NCBI GenBank assembly: GCA_017626405.1
Contig: JAGAIS010000006.1
Location: 133,100 to 197,099 of the forward strand
DNA: 64,000 nt
From: Bacilli bacterium
Lineage (GTDB): Bacteria; Bacillota_I; Bacilli_A; RF39; UBA660
Direction of reading: 5' to 3'
The notes beneath the pieces were generated by a model. It saw only the letters and a program-made list of their open reading frames with translations. It was not told where the DNA came from and made no database searches. Positions 63,338 to 64,000 of the stretch are shown piece by piece. Within the stretch, counting starts at the first letter, position 1. Every line of letters starts with the position of its first letter. Made by a program: the position numbers and the translations under genes.

Positions 63338-64000
63338 CTACATCATATCCTTAAATAATCCATAGATATAATCTTCTATATCAAATGGTTTTAAATCGTC
63401 TACACCTTCGCCTAACCCGATAAACTTAACAGGTATGCCAACATTATCCTTAATTGCTAAGACTATTCCGCCTTTAGCAGTGCCATCTAGTTTTGTTAAA
63501 ACAATTCCCGTAATGTTAGTTATACTTTTAAAGCTCTCAGCTTGACTAATACCATTTTGTCCAGTCGTTGCATCGATTATTAAAAGAGTCTCATGAGGAG
63601 CACCAGGAATATGTCTTTCAATAACTTTATTTATCTTATCTAGTTCATTCATTAAATTAACTTTGTTTTGTAATCTACCGGCTGTATCAATCAATACAAT
63701 ATCCGCCTGTTCTTCCTTAGCTTTGACTAATCCATCAAATATTACACTAGCAGGATCCGTATTTTCACTTCCAAAAAATAGAGAATCGGTTCTCTTAGCC
63801 CATTCTTCTAATTGAGGAACAGCTCCAGCTCTAAAAGTATCTCCAGCAATAAGCATTACCTTTTTTCCCTCGTTTTTATATTTGTTTGCAAGTTTGCCAA
63901 TCGTCGTCGTCTTACCTACTCCATTAACTCCAACCATGAGAATAACAGTTGGTCCAGATTCTGCCATATTAATTTTATCAGTTAAACTCTCTCCTTCGAC
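63338..64000 (-). CDS. ftsY: Signal recognition particle receptor FtsY (partial, N terminus beyond window)
   Basis: GTPase that docks SRP-ribosome complexes at the membrane. The visible ~220 residues form the NG domain: G1 GVNGVGKTT, GDTFRAGAVPQLEEW, G3 DTAGRLQ, G4 TKLDG, and closing GLGEGVDDLKPF. The frame stays open through the right edge, so an in-frame ATG at 63967 is internal, not the start. The N-terminal acidic domain lies outside. Confidence 0.96.
   Translation of the reverse strand, partial: VEGESLTDKINMAESGPTVILMVGVNGVGKTTTIGKLANKYKNEGKKVMLIAGDTFRAGAVPQLEEWAKRTDSLFFGSENTDPASVIFDGLVKAKEEQADIVLIDTAGRLQNKVNLMNELDKINKVIERHIPGAPHETLLIIDATTGQNGISQAESFKSITNITGIVLTKLDGTAKGGIVLAIKDNVGIPVKFIGLGEGVDDLKPFDIEDYIYGLFKDMM

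Overview
The window looks like a chromosomal segment of an AT-rich, Gram-positive-type bacterium of the Bacilli, probably one of the uncultured gut lineages near the Mollicutes border (RF39/Erysipelotrichia-like; this placement is inference). The evidence is low GC throughout, strong AGGAGG/GGTGAT ribosome binding sites, a CIRCE-controlled hrcA-grpE-dnaK operon, DivIVA/SepF, YqeG/YqeH, a YqjW/UvrX-type polymerase with YolD, a glycyl-tRNA synthetase under a T-box-like leader, and tRNA genes that encode CCA. Genes end in TGA and use TGG for Trp, so the standard bacterial code applies, not the Mycoplasma code. Wall and division genes (mraZ-rsmH-ftsL-class B PBP, sepF, divIVA) and an LtaS-type synthase show a walled cell. 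A pro-sigma-K-like sigma factor hints at sporulation.

Layout: 1-1775 holds the 5' end of nrdD, a divergent Crp/Fnr regulator sharing its control region, and an orphan HExxH protein. 1808-8250 is the heat-shock operon hrcA-grpE-dnaK-pepF-dnaJ (minus strand) with two CIRCE elements. 8259-12873 holds a lipoprotein, a dicarboxylate/amino-acid symporter, a small DUF1292-like protein and a 774-residue protein with a 19-unit 15-bp repeat. 12947-18647 has rnc-smc, then a ZnuA-like lipoprotein coupled to a DHH phosphoesterase, and tRNA-Ser(GCT). 18664-34943 is a surface and secretion region: transglutaminase-like protein, arylsulfotransferase-like protein, a giant prepilin-like protein, a zinc-ribbon membrane protein, two glycosyltransferases, a tRNA-Lys/Ile/Glu cluster, several anchored Thr-rich proteins and a papain-type protease with a dockerin.

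32757-40005 is the division and cell-wall block (yqeG-yqeH-mutL, then mraZ-rsmH-ftsL-PBP with an MraZ box). 40043-44946 contains a VirB2/T4SS-pilin-like protein, divergent sigK, a VanZ-like protein and an LtaS-type sulfatase-fold enzyme. 44991-47857 holds NfnAB and a membrane cyclophilin. 47858-52763 has a second HExxH protein, a DUF1287 protein, sepF-divIVA, and the LOG-glyS unit under a very compact T-box-like leader. 52743-60092 has an unknown membrane protein, priA and two zinc-ribbon membrane paralogues with Cys-rich tails. 60163-64000 carries uvrX-yolD with a possible SOS box, tRNA-Ala(TGC), a second T4SS-pilin-like protein, ylxM and the 3' part of ftsY.

Almost every unit ends in a clear intrinsic terminator, and many genes overlap by 1-14 bases, suggesting translational coupling. 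I see no insertion sequence, prophage, CRISPR array or restriction system. The most unusual items are the compact T-box-like leader, the repeat protein beside smc, the two orphan pilin-like paralogues, the dockerin protease pair, the zinc-ribbon/Cys-tail pair and the sigma-K-like factor.
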